A DNA stretch of 34,665 bases, from the NCBI RefSeq assembly GCF_000485595.1, contig NW_014577406.1:39230-73894 (forward strand), written 5' to 3'. This document shows positions 11,571 through 19,892 of this stretch, piece after piece. Position 1 is the stretch's first letter. Each line of letters starts with the position of its first letter. Both the position numbers and the translations under genes were made by a program. Below the pieces are notes generated by a model, which saw only the letters and a list, made by a program, of their open reading frames with translations, was not told the origin of the DNA and searched no databases. The DNA comes from Priapulus caudatus (lineage: Eukaryota > Priapulida > Priapulimorpha > Priapulimorphida > Priapulidae).

Positions 11571-12800
11571 ATGGATTCGATCGTGATGGAACAGACGACC
11601 GAACAAAGTTTCTTCACGCGAGCTCACGACGCAGACGACGGTTCTCTATCTCTTAACAGCTCTCTCATCAGACACAGCTTGCCGAAGGAGCAGGTTCGCT
11701 TCTGGGTGTACAAGGTCGGCTACACTAGCGTCATCACTGCCGGCCTGCTCGGTAACTCTCTCAACCTGGCCGTCATGTGGCGCAGCAGTCGCTTGGCGAC
11801 GCTCTCCTACTTCTTCCTGCGATGGCTCGCCGTCGCCGACTTCTTCGTCGTCGCCGTCATCCTCGTCTTCAATCTCGTCAAGACGAAGGCCGTGCATCGG
11901 TCGTACGCCGTCATGTGGTACTACGCGCATCTCAACTTCTTCCTGATGCGCTCGCTCGCCTGCAGCGGCGCCTTCATCGTCACCGCCTTCACGGTGAGTC
12001 GCTACGTCAGCATCTGTCATCCGACGCGCTGCAAGAGCGTCGGCGTCGTCACGTCGCGTGGGGTCTACCGGGCGACGACGGCGTCGGCGTTCGTCTTCTC
12101 GGCGCTGCTGCACGTGCCGCACCTGTTCGAGACGAGAGTCGTCGCCGTCGTCGGCGACGACGTCGGGCGTCGTAACGATTCAACGATCGTCGAGTACGAC
12201 TGGGAGTGGAACGACGCCGTGCAGCGACTCGCCTTCTTCTCGCACGTGTACCCGCCCGTGAAGGAAGTGCTTAGCAAGCTCCTCCCCATCGTTCTCGTGC
12301 TTGTATTCAACCTGCTCATCATACAGGCGCACGGGCGCTACGTGCGCAAGCGACGGTCGCTTCGCACCGGAAGTTACTCCGAGGTGGTGCCGACGACGAC
12401 GAAAGCGACGAAAGCGACGACGGCGGCGAGGAGGAGGAGGGCGAGGGAGGAAGGAAGGTTGATGGCGCTTCTGTTGTCTGCGTCCGGCATCTTTTTCGTC
12501 TGCACGCTTCCGCAGGCGTTTGTCACCGTGCTACTGCGTGCCTGCCCGAGCCTCTACGAGACGTCGGTCGCCTTCTTCGTCTTCGTGCACGTCGCCAATC
12601 TCGTCGAGTCGCTGCACTTTGCGATCAACTTTTACGTGTACAGTCTCGCGAGCGCCGACTTTCGGCAGAGCTTCCGCGAGGTGTTCGCGCCGCCGTGCTG
12701 GGCGGATAAGTGGGGGAAGCAGGGCGACGGGCCGCAGAGTGGCGCCTCGTTCGCCGCGTCGGCTCGTCAAACTTCGACGAGAAAGATTCCCGCTGCGTGA
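11571..12800 (+). CDS. Rhodopsin-like (class A) G-protein-coupled receptor 1, probably peptide-type
   Basis: A 409-residue seven-transmembrane receptor of the plasma membrane. Extracellular N terminus (1-45) has one N-glycosylation sequon at N29. TM1 (about 49-70) carries GNSLN with N62 at 1.50; TM2 (80-103) has LAVAD with D90 at 2.50; TM3 (116-146) ends S143-R144-Y145 instead of DRY, then CHP; TM4 is about 165-185; extracellular loop 2 has a sequon at N202 and the motif W211-E-W213-N; TM5 is 233-252; the basic third intracellular loop is 253-296; TM6 has C311-T-L-P314; TM7 has N353-F-Y-V-Y357; helix 8 follows with C376 as a possible palmitoylation site. Missing class A hallmarks: Cys 3.25 (A119), any loop-2 cysteine, Trp 6.48 (T312) and Pro 7.50 (F354). 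The general pattern recalls invertebrate FMRFamide- or myosuppressin-receptor-like groups, but the ligand is unknown. The whole 7TM core is in one uninterrupted frame. The next Met is residue 6; I keep the first. Paralogous to the gene at 15365. Confidence 0.93.
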   Translation: MDSIVMEQTTEQSFFTRAHDADDGSLSLNSSLIRHSLPKEQVRFWVYKVGYTSVITAGLLGNSLNLAVMWRSSRLATLSYFFLRWLAVADFFVVAVILVFNLVKTKAVHRSYAVMWYYAHLNFFLMRSLACSGAFIVTAFTVSRYVSICHPTRCKSVGVVTSRGVYRATTASAFVFSALLHVPHLFETRVVAVVGDDVGRRNDSTIVEYDWEWNDAVQRLAFFSHVYPPVKEVLSKLLPIVLVLVFNLLIIQAHGRYVRKRRSLRTGSYSEVVPTTTKATKATTAARRRRAREEGRLMALLLSASGIFFVCTLPQAFVTVLLRACPSLYETSVAFFVFVHVANLVESLHFAINFYVYSLASADFRQSFREVFAPPCWADKWGKQGDGPQSGASFAASARQTSTRKIPAA

Positions 12801-12893
12801 TCTGCGAGAGGCATACACGCATAAGGGGTGTATGTGCGAGCGTGTGTGCTGTGCGCCCGCGAAGGACACAGCGGGTAGTAGTAATAGCAGTAC

Positions 12894-13010
12894 GAGCGTG
12901 TGCGCTGTGTGCATGCATTTGCTCTGTGTATGCGTGTGTGCGCTGTGTGCATGCATTTGCTCTGTGTATGCGCGTGTGCGCTGTGTTCATGCATTTGCTC
13001 TATGTACGAG
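12894..13010 (+). repeat. 36-38-bp repeat, three copies, just downstream of receptor 1
   Basis: Three near-identical units begin at about 12897, 12933 and 12971. Each contains GTGTGCGCTGTGT, GCATGCATTTGCTCT and a GTATG end. They start fewer than 100 bp after the stop codon, so they probably lie in the 3' untranslated region. Several overlapping open frames here (Cys/Val or His/Ala rich) are compositional. Confidence 0.8.
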
Positions 13011-13307
13011 CTTGTACAGACGAACGATGGGTGGGTGGTTCTTCATGTGTGCGGAGAAGACACAGCGGGGGAGGGACCGTGAAGTTTAAACGTGTGCGGC
13101 AGATATTTTGTGACTGCTGTGCATTATTGAGAGACTGCCAAGAGAAGACTGCATTTAGAAAATGTGACAACGTATTCCGTGAGCGACCGCGTCGTATACA
13201 GTCGTATATGCTTCGTACCTCGTATAGTACAATATATAATATATTATAATATATATAAAAAATATAGACATATATACTGTAAGTACAATATCAGTGATAT
13301 ATAGCTG

Positions 13308-13553
13308 CTACGTGTCTACTACACGCGCACAGACACGCGCACGCTTACCACACAAAAATACGCACACGCACAGACAAAGGCACGAGAACACATACATGCA
13401 TGCACAGATAATATAAGACTCACGCACACGCACACGCACACGCGCACCACGCAGGAACACGCACAGGCAAAGACAAAGACACGGGCAAACGCACACGCTA
13501 GTGCCACACAGAACACACACACGCGCACACGCACACGCACACGTACACACTAT
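13308..13553. repeat. CACACG-rich degenerate microsatellite
   Basis: Irregular repetition of ACACGCAC and AGACAAAG words on the plus strand. No coding potential. Confidence 0.85.
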
Positions 13554-13559
13554 TAGTCA

Positions 13560-14150
13560 CACATCAGACTTCAGATGCGCTAATGTTCTTTAGATGTTGG
13601 CGCCCACATCTTGCCTCAGCTGTGATATTGTCACTTTAAATAACGTATCCTACATCAGCTGTGTACCAGTATCCCTAAATATAGATGCCACTGTCATCAG
13701 TTCATCATGCAGTCATCAGTTCCGCTAATATCCCTTGAGAGGTCACGCCAACTATACATTAGCATGCAATAACTAGAATGATTACACGACCGTATTAAAA
13801 TAAACCTATTCCACATCCCCTCAATATCACATCGTTACGGTGTGCCAACAACGCAGACGCGCTGATTGGTGTAGAGACCGCGTGGCGTCATCACCCGCCC
13901 GCGAGTTATTCGCTGCTTCACGTCATTGTCGTCGTCATTGCCCAGGGTGCGATGATTGGTCAGTGTCATGTCAAGGCTGCATACGTCACGGGATGTAAAC
14001 TTTTGCGAAGTCGTGTCTTGGTGCGAGTGCTCTAGCCGGACGAACCGTCTCATGTGACGATTTACTGCCGGAAATTTTAACCTCTTCATTGCATTAATGT
14101 TTAAACCACGAGAACGTGTTCGTAAACGAATTGGGAATGAATTCGAGTGC
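13560..14150. other. Intergenic sequence between the two receptors, proximal part
   Basis: No gene recognised. An 84-codon minus-strand frame at 13835-14089 has no family resemblance. A possible polyadenylation signal lies at 13799-13804. Confidence 0.4.
13799..13804 (+). terminator. Possible polyadenylation signal of receptor 1
   Basis: First canonical AATAAA (overlapping an ATTAAA at 13794-13799) that I see downstream of the stop at 12800. The 1-kb distance and the AT-rich context make this tentative; a variant signal near 13240-13260 is equally possible. Confidence 0.25.

Positions 14151-14153
<3 letters not shown>

Positions 14154-14205
<52 letters not shown>
14154..14205. repeat. Pure TA dinucleotide microsatellite
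   Basis: About 26 uninterrupted TA units. Confidence 0.97.
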
Positions 14206-14207
<2 letters not shown>

Positions 14208-14209
14208 CT

Positions 14210-15364
14210 ATAATTTATTTAAAACTCGGGTGACGACAAATTCAGGTCTTGTTCCGTTTTAACGGAAGCGAATAATATTATTGTCGCGTGTTGCTTATAA
14301 TGTTATCCCGCCATTACCATGGCGTCCAACCGCGACATGTGAAACTGTGCAAACTATATCGAATTATCACTGACAGACGTATCACGTTAGTTATGTCTCC
14401 TGTTAAAAATAAGAGATATTTTTGTTATAACGCCAACACAATAATCAGCAAAATATAATTCAACCACGAAATTTTCCTAGAAAACATCATTTGAACTAGT
14501 TTACGTCTATCAAATCCATATCTGTAATGTCTGCATTCTGTGAAAGGAGAACGGAAATTATGCAAATGCGGATCCGTATATAGTCGGTGCCAAGCTCCTT
14601 TATTCATCACATGACCGATCTCTCAGAAAACTTATCATCTATCTTTGCGCAATGTCCTCACGAGTGTGTCACTCATCTGTGATTAAATCAGGTATGCGGT
14701 TCTATCTCGTGCGCGCCAGAATAAGACATTTCTATAGAAATAGTCGTTTCTAGAATCGAGTGACAATCCACCATCGGGTATCTGGGTCATGCGGACGTGC
14801 CATGCCACGTCCTGTTGCCAATAAGAAAGATTACTTGACTCTTCGCGTATTACTTACTGTCAGCAGCTTGTGATATTAGGACCTTTCTAGTAGCTATTCA
14901 TCTGCGACTAACAAAAACCTCGGGGTAATTATTCTTACATTTGATCGGATTTTGCCGCAACCTGCGCCGACAGAGAGAACATAAACGAAGTATTATATCA
15001 ATACGTAGTATCGTGTGTTTATGTTGTATCGGGACTGCTATATTGAGTTAAGTTGGGTTGATTGTGCTTTGATTTGACATGAAATCAAACATGCTTTGAG
15101 TCAAATTGTTGCTAAAAATTAATTACGTAATCAAAAGGTTTGACTTTGTGACACAATTGTCACATTTCTGTAATCACAAATATTAAGTTGCTGGTTGCTT
15201 AATTATGAAATGGAGAACAAAAGGTTTCGTTTTTATCCAAAAGGCATTGAGTTTTATGGCACCCTACGATTTTTAGAGGTGCACAGAGAATCGAGACACG
15301 CCACCGAACTCCGCGCAAATCTCCGCACCGCCTTCAAATTAAGCTCCAACCCTCTTTAATCTAA
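14210..15364. other. Region upstream of receptor gene 2
   Basis: No coding exon seen. An 8-bp inverted repeat, TTTGATTT at 15068-15075 and AAATCAAA at 15082-15089, is one of several small dyads. An in-frame TAA stands directly before the start codon (15362-15364), so the initiating ATG is in this exon. No convincing TATA box or acceptor was found at the gene start. Confidence 0.4.
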
Positions 15365-16056
15365 ATGGAGACGCTCAACACCACCGCACCGATCGACGTC
15401 GCCATGACGACGACAGCGCCACCTAGCGACGTGCTCCCCTGGCAGGCGGTGACGCTGTGGATCTACACGGTCGCCATGTTTGCGGCGTTCGTCGTCGGCG
15501 TGCCGGCGAACAGCGCCAACATCGCCGTGCTGTGGCTGAGCCGACGCATGCGCCAGCCGTCGTTCACCTACATCCGCTGGATGGCCGTCGTGGATCTGCT
15601 CGTCAACGTCATCGCGTTTACGGGTTACGGTCTAGTGCGCTCGCGGCTCGTGGGTCAGAGCTACGCGGCGCTCTGGTACTACTCGCACCTGTTCTTCTTC
15701 ACCTTCCGCCTGTTCGTCTGCGCGAGCAACTTCATCCTGCTCGCGCTCACCGTCGACCGCTACCTGCGCGTCTGCCATCCGCTGCGATTCGCGCGCCCCC
15801 TATCGGCGCGCGCCACCAGCGCCACGCTGGTCGCCATCTTTGCGTCTTGCTTCGTGCTGTCGCTGCCGCACGCCTACGAGACGACGGTGACGCCGTACGT
15901 CGACGCGGCGACCAACGAGACGCTGTACACGTGGAGCTGGAACGAGGAGGTGCGAGACGAAGTGTTCTATCCGCATGTCTATCCGATATTCAAGGAGATC
16001 GTCACCAGGTTCGTGCCGATCGCCGTCGTCGTCGTGCTCAACGTTCTCATCATCAG
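15365..16056 (+). CDS. Class A G-protein-coupled receptor 2, coding exon 1 (TM1-TM5)
   Basis: Encodes residues 1-230 and two bases of codon 231 of a 380-residue receptor. The exon ends CATCAG before the donor GTAATG; without splicing the frame stops at TAA 16058-16060. The N terminus is short with a sequon at N5. TM1 carries N49 (1.50) in PANSAN; TM2 carries D77 (2.50); TM3 has WYYSH at 104-108 and a normal D131-R132-Y133 followed by CHP; extracellular loop 2 has a sequon at N184 and W190-S-W192-N, then HVYP; TM5 is about 212-231. As in the neighbouring paralogue, position 3.25 is not cysteine (S107) and loop 2 has no cysteine, so the usual extracellular disulfide cannot form. Start choice is firm because a stop codon immediately precedes the ATG. 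Exon 2 lies at 18018-18468. Expected role is plasma-membrane signalling through G proteins; ligand unknown. Confidence 0.92.
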
Positions 16057-16670
16057 GTAATGAACTGACGTAAGAACTGACGTGAGAACTGACGTGAGAA
16101 CTGACGCAAGAACTGACGTAACAGCTGATGTAAGAACTGATGTAAGAACTGACGCAAGAACTGACGTAAGAGCTGACGTAAGAACTGACGCAAGAACTGA
16201 CGTGAGAACTGACGTAAGATCTGACGCAAGCCCTGACGTGAGACCTGACGTAAGAACTGACGTAAGAACTAACGTAAGAACTGACGTAACAGCTGACGCA
16301 AGAACTGACGTAACAGCTGACGTAAGAACTGACGTGAGAACTGACGCAACAACTGACGTAAGAGCTGACGTAAGAGCTGACGTAAGAACTGACGTAAGAA
16401 CTGACGTAAGAACTGACGTAAGAACTGACGTAAGAACTGACGTAAGAACTGACGTGAGAACTGACGTAACAGCTGATGTAAGAACTGACGTGAGAACTGA
16501 CGTAAGATCTGACGCAAGCACTGACGTGAGAACTGACGTAACAGTGAGAACTGACGTAACAGCTGATGTAAGAACTGACGTGAGAACTGACGTAAGATCT
16601 GACGCAAGCACTGACGTGAGAACTGACGTAACAGCTGACGTAAGAACTGGCGTAAGAACTGACGCAAGAA
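16057..16670 (+). repeat. 12-bp minisatellite GTAAGAACTGAC, about 51 units, starting at the splice donor
   Basis: Tandem units GTAAGAACTGAC with variants beginning GTGAG, GCAAG, GTAAC or GTAAGAT, and CTGAT or GCTGAC endings. The first copy (GTAATGAACTGAC, one extra base) is the splice donor itself. A 90-bp higher-order block is duplicated: the segment starting at 16454 recurs at 16544, the offset including one 6-base truncated unit. Because 12 is divisible by 3 and other frames lack stops, long frames (Arg-Thr-Asp, or Leu-Thr-Ser-Val on the minus strand) appear; I regard them as artefacts of the repeat. Confidence 0.95.
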
Positions 16671-16765
16671 CATCGTATGGCGCCTGTATGTCGCTAAACG
16701 CTATATTAAAATGAGTGATGGCGCTTTATTTCGATATATTTGCGAGATTATTCTGAAGCCACAAA

Positions 16766-17115
16766 TGCTCTCCCTAACCCTAACACCATAATCATAATGC
16801 TAATCTTTATTCTAATCGCTACCTTATCCTTCAGACCAACTCTCACCATAACTCTCACGGTGTAAGAACTGCAAGCGGCGTATGTATTTTGGTTAACGTG
16901 CACACTCGTTATACTAAATTAAGGACGCTTTATTTCGTTATTAAACCCCTAACTTTCTCTCTTACTCCCTTACGCTAACACAATAATCATAATCCTAACT
17001 CTTCCCCTAATCGTAATGTTATACTTTACGCTAGCCCTTTTTCATACACCACCCTTACCATAACTGCAATCCTAACTTAATCCTAACCCTAAGCGTATCC
17101 GTAATCTAACCCCAA
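16766..17115. repeat. Degenerate CCCTAA-like words in the intron
   Basis: CCCTAACCCTAAC near 16773 and AATCCTAACCCTAAG near 17078, with many diverged CTAA-containing words between. It resembles decayed TTAGGG-type repeats but never forms a clean array. Confidence 0.4.
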
Positions 17116-17564
17116 CCAATGTTATAATTATTTAGTGTAGGAGGTGTGCCGTGAGTGTCATACGCTATCTAAGACGGTTATGCTATTCGCACAAGAACGC
17201 CAAAACTATCTTCTTCATAAATGTTACAAACATTCGCGTTAAGCTTCCACTATTGGCGTGTATATGATGTAATCTTGATTCATCGTTGGAACTTCATTGC
17301 TGTCATTGCATCAGTTAACTGTCAGTGAATTTTTGGAATACTTGCTGAATGTTTGTGTGAGAACAAATAGAAGCAATCTAAACCTACTAAAGCTATTAAG
17401 AAAAGTACTTTGAAAGGAAACTGGACTCATACCAAAACGTCATGCGTTATAAATTATAGATGGCGTGTACAAACAAACCAATTGCTTCCCCGTTTTTGGC
17501 ATGAGTAATAGATTCTCGGCATTTCCGCATGCACACACTGCGAATACCACAGCGTGAGTTCCTT

Positions 17565-17945
17565 CATGCGCCCACTATTGACTACACCGTGCGCGGAAGA
17601 AGCAATTTAGAAAACATACTCGAGATATATTTCTAATATAAATCCGTATATGTCCGCATTTAATCTCACTTGAAATTTGACGTTTAGAACTCGTACATGT
17701 AAGAAGATATCCTGCTGGATGACATCTTATTTGAAGTCTTATTTAGATTCTAGCGATGCCCACTATAGTGTCGACAATGTGTACGAGAAGCAATACAGAA
17801 TATACTTGAGAAATATTTCTAATGTGAATCCGTATATAAACCGTAACCTCACTTGACATTTGACGTTGAGAACGCGTGCGAAGATTCTCGTAAGAAGATT
17901 CCCAACCCGATGACGTTCCAATAAGCGTCTATTCACTCTATAGCG
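17565..17945. repeat. Tandem duplication in the intron, 188-bp offset
   Basis: CCCACTA at 17571 and 17759, AGCAAT at 17601 and 17789, and ATTTCTAAT near 17629 and 17815 keep an offset of 186-188 bp. Both copies continue through AATCCGTATAT, CTCACTTGA.ATTTGACGTT and GTAAGAAGAT. Two diverged copies. Confidence 0.75.
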
Positions 17946-18017
17946 AAATCCTCGCGAACACCGCCACACGATTTTAACCGCATTGAAAAAACAACACATC
18001 GCAATATTTTGATTCAG

Positions 18018-18468
18018 GTCTCACAGGGCGTTTCTAAAGAAGCGCGAAGGACTGTCACCGCGCACGCGCGCAGAAAAGAAGACGATGAGAGAGCAGACGC
18101 GCCTGCTGGTACTGCTCGCGTCCGCCTCGGCCGTGTTTCTCGTCTGCACGCTACCGCAGGCGTTCGTCACGATCCTGCTGCGCGCCGACAGCGCCATCTA
18201 TGGGCGCCGACGCTTCTACGTATTCGTACACGTCGCCAATCTGATCGAGGTGCTCAACTTCATCGCCAACCTGTTCGTGTACAGCATCGCCAGCTCCGAC
18301 TTCCGCAAGAGCTTCCGGGAAGTGTTCCGCTGCTGCTTCCGGTTGCGGCGATCGGGTTCCTCTACGTCCACGCAGTATTCGGGGGATACGTTGGGAAGAA
18401 AGGAGGATTCGACGAGCAAGTCCAGCGTAGAGGCGAAGAGAAAGATGAGCACCGATTCGGCGTTGTAG
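18018..18468 (+). CDS. Class A G-protein-coupled receptor 2, coding exon 2 (TM6-C terminus)
   Basis: Completes codon 231 and encodes residues 232-380 with stop TAG at 18466-18468. The third intracellular loop is basic and short (232-258), about half the length in the paralogue. TM6 carries C274-T-L-P277-Q where CWxP is usual; TM7 has FVHVANLIE and N315-L-F-V-Y319 where NPxxY is usual; helix 8 is DFRKSFREVF followed by C336-C337, a likely palmitoylation pair, and a Ser/Thr-rich tail suited to kinase phosphorylation. A second in-frame acceptor at 18026 would remove residues S232-H-R234. Identity with receptor 1 is highest from TM6 to helix 8. The ATG at 18085 is internal (Met 254) and not a start. 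Total length of 380 residues is normal for a class A receptor. Confidence 0.9.
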
Positions 18469-18519
18469 TATATATAGGGGGTTCGAGGATGATTTTATTA
18501 TTGAAATAGTTTGTTAGTT

Positions 18520-18728
18520 GTTCGAACATTCGTTTGTTCGTTCGTTTGTTGAATCGAGTGTTCGTCCGACTGCCCAATCTCTTCTTTTGTGCTCTTTCGC
18601 GCACTCGTTCATTCGTTCGTTCGGTCGGTTGGTCGGTTTGTCGGTCGTTTGTTGTATCGTTCGTTCTTTCGTTCGTTCATTCGTTCGTTTGTTAAATCTA
18701 TCGTTCATTCATTTAAGCGTTCGTTCGA
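18520..18728. repeat. GTTC/TTCG tetranucleotide-type degenerate repeat
   Basis: Runs of GTTCGTTC, GTTTGTT and ATTCATTC words starting about 50 bp after the stop of receptor 2, hence probably within its 3' untranslated region. Confidence 0.85.
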
Positions 18729-18844
18729 TCAGTATCACAGATGATTCCTTACATGATTGAATATATGTGTAAATATGTAAGGTATGTAAAAATCCCAAAT
18801 CAAGTGGTAATCCTGGCGAATACATATAGCTATATTTTAATGTT

Positions 18845-18850
18845 AATAAA
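18845..18850 (+). terminator. Possible polyadenylation signal of receptor 2
   Basis: Canonical AATAAA about 380 bases after the stop codon at 18468, in AT-rich sequence. It is the best candidate I see; transcript data would decide. Confidence 0.4.
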
Positions 18851-18892
18851 ATGTAAGATATTCCAATTAAAAACCATTTATTTTGACGGTAT

Positions 18893-18936
18893 CTATGTTA
18901 TCTATGTTATCTATGTATCTATGTATCTATGCACTT
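18893..18936. repeat. TATCTATG-type short tandem repeat
   Basis: Three 9-base ATCTATGTT units followed by 8-base ATCTATGT units. Confidence 0.85.
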
Positions 18937-18939
18937 ATA

Positions 18940-19520
18940 TGTGTTTAAATGAGAAAGCTGTTGCCTCCGTTTAAAAAGCAATAATATTTTTTGCAAAATC
19001 TTTCATTCAAAATAGAGAGCATGCAGACATCCTAGATAAGTTCAGAGCAAAAATCTTTCATGCAAACGCTTGACGTTACTATTGCTAAGGCGCCCTAGTA
19101 TCACCACATCACAATTTTTTACAAAGTCGGATAAAATTGATGACATTTCTGAGCCGTTAGTCGGCGCTAGTGTCGTGAATGGACAGTATAGTCGCAGCAC
19201 GTGTATCATATACGTATAGGCCCTACATATCATACGTATCATATAATACGTGCTCTGGTATAGTGTACGATGCCCAACTATATATATACATATACATTTC
19301 AACTAATTGTTTAAAATAGATAGGGCAGACTAGAGAGAGAGACGAGTAGTTTTCGATGAAAATGCTAAAGCGACCTAGCTTCTCGACTTTCGTATTTTCC
19401 CCGCAAAACAGAATGAAATCATGGTGTTTACACTTTTACGACCTTGGGCGGCGCTAGTGTCGCGCTTGGATAGAAGTCACTGATGACAAAAAATGTATAT
19501 ACATATGAATAAATAAACAC
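18940..19520. other. Unassigned sequence with a weak internal similarity
   Basis: GGCGCTAGTGTCG occurs at about 19171 and 19451, and TGCTAA.GCG.CCTAG occurs upstream of each (about 19084 and 19362), suggesting an old duplication with an offset near 280 bp. No gene recognised. Confidence 0.4.
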
Positions 19521-19597
19521 ACACACCGCACGCACGCACGCACGCATGCACGCACGCACGCACATGCACACACACACACACACGCGCGCGCGCAGGC
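19518..19597. repeat. ACGC / AC / GC microsatellite
   Basis: CACACA, then ACGC tetranucleotides, then pure AC, then CG dinucleotides. Confidence 0.95.
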
Positions 19598-19669
19598 GAC
19601 AGATATCCACATCCAAGTGTGGCTTTAAGCAGCATTCGGTAAGTTATTAGTAGCACGTTATAGTGTTGC

Positions 19670-19892
19670 CGGCGTTATATTTGTATGACGGGGGCCTAAG
19701 GCCAGCTATATAATATTGTAATAATAGAATAGTGTATGATGGGGCCCAAGGCCACATATATAGTATTTGTATGACGAAGGCCTAAGACCACCTATATAGA
19801 ATTGTAATAATAGTGTATGATGGGGGCCCAAGGCCACATATATAGTATTTGTATGACGAAGGCCTAAGACCACCTATATAGAATTGTAATAA
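19670..19892. repeat. Minisatellite of composite repeat copy 1, ~82-bp dimer
   Basis: Alternating units contain GGGGCCCAAGGCCACATATATAG and GACGAAGGCCTAAGACCACC. GTATGA anchors at 19683, 19734, 19769, 19815 and 19851 give an 81-82 bp dimeric period. The same units occur at 24297-24360, 29440-29600 and 29860-29930. Confidence 0.8.

Larger units (their letters stand above)
16057..18017 (+). other. Phase-2 GT-AG intron of receptor gene 2
   Basis: Donor AG|GTAATG at 16057; acceptor TTTTGATTCAG ending at 18017. A TTTAAC branch-point-like sequence at about 17973-17978 lies 40 bases before the acceptor. Joining 16056 to 18018 restores codon AGG (Arg 231) and keeps the frame open into TM6. The junction then aligns without a gap to the uninterrupted paralogue: IRSHRAFLKKR against IQAHGRYVRKR. 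The intron holds a 12-bp minisatellite, telomere-like CCTAA words and a 188-bp duplication. Confidence 0.88.

Noticed and set aside
11646-12122. 158-codon minus-strand frame inside receptor 1, and several plus-strand shadow frames to 13249
   Set aside because: High GC and regular third-position bias in the receptor gene open the other frames; their products are Arg/Ala/Asp-rich with no domain, while the 7TM frame is unmistakable.
13308-13553. Cys/Val-rich minus-strand frames near the receptors, considered as small secreted Cys-rich peptides that might be ligands
   Set aside because: They derive from CACACG low-complexity DNA, with no signal peptide, no dibasic cleavage sites and no defined cysteine framework.
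16082-16714. 210-codon Arg-Thr-Asp repeat frame (and minus-strand Leu-Thr-Ser-Val frames)
   Set aside because: Generated by a 12-bp unit divisible by three; it lies entirely within the intron and has no unique flanking protein sequence.
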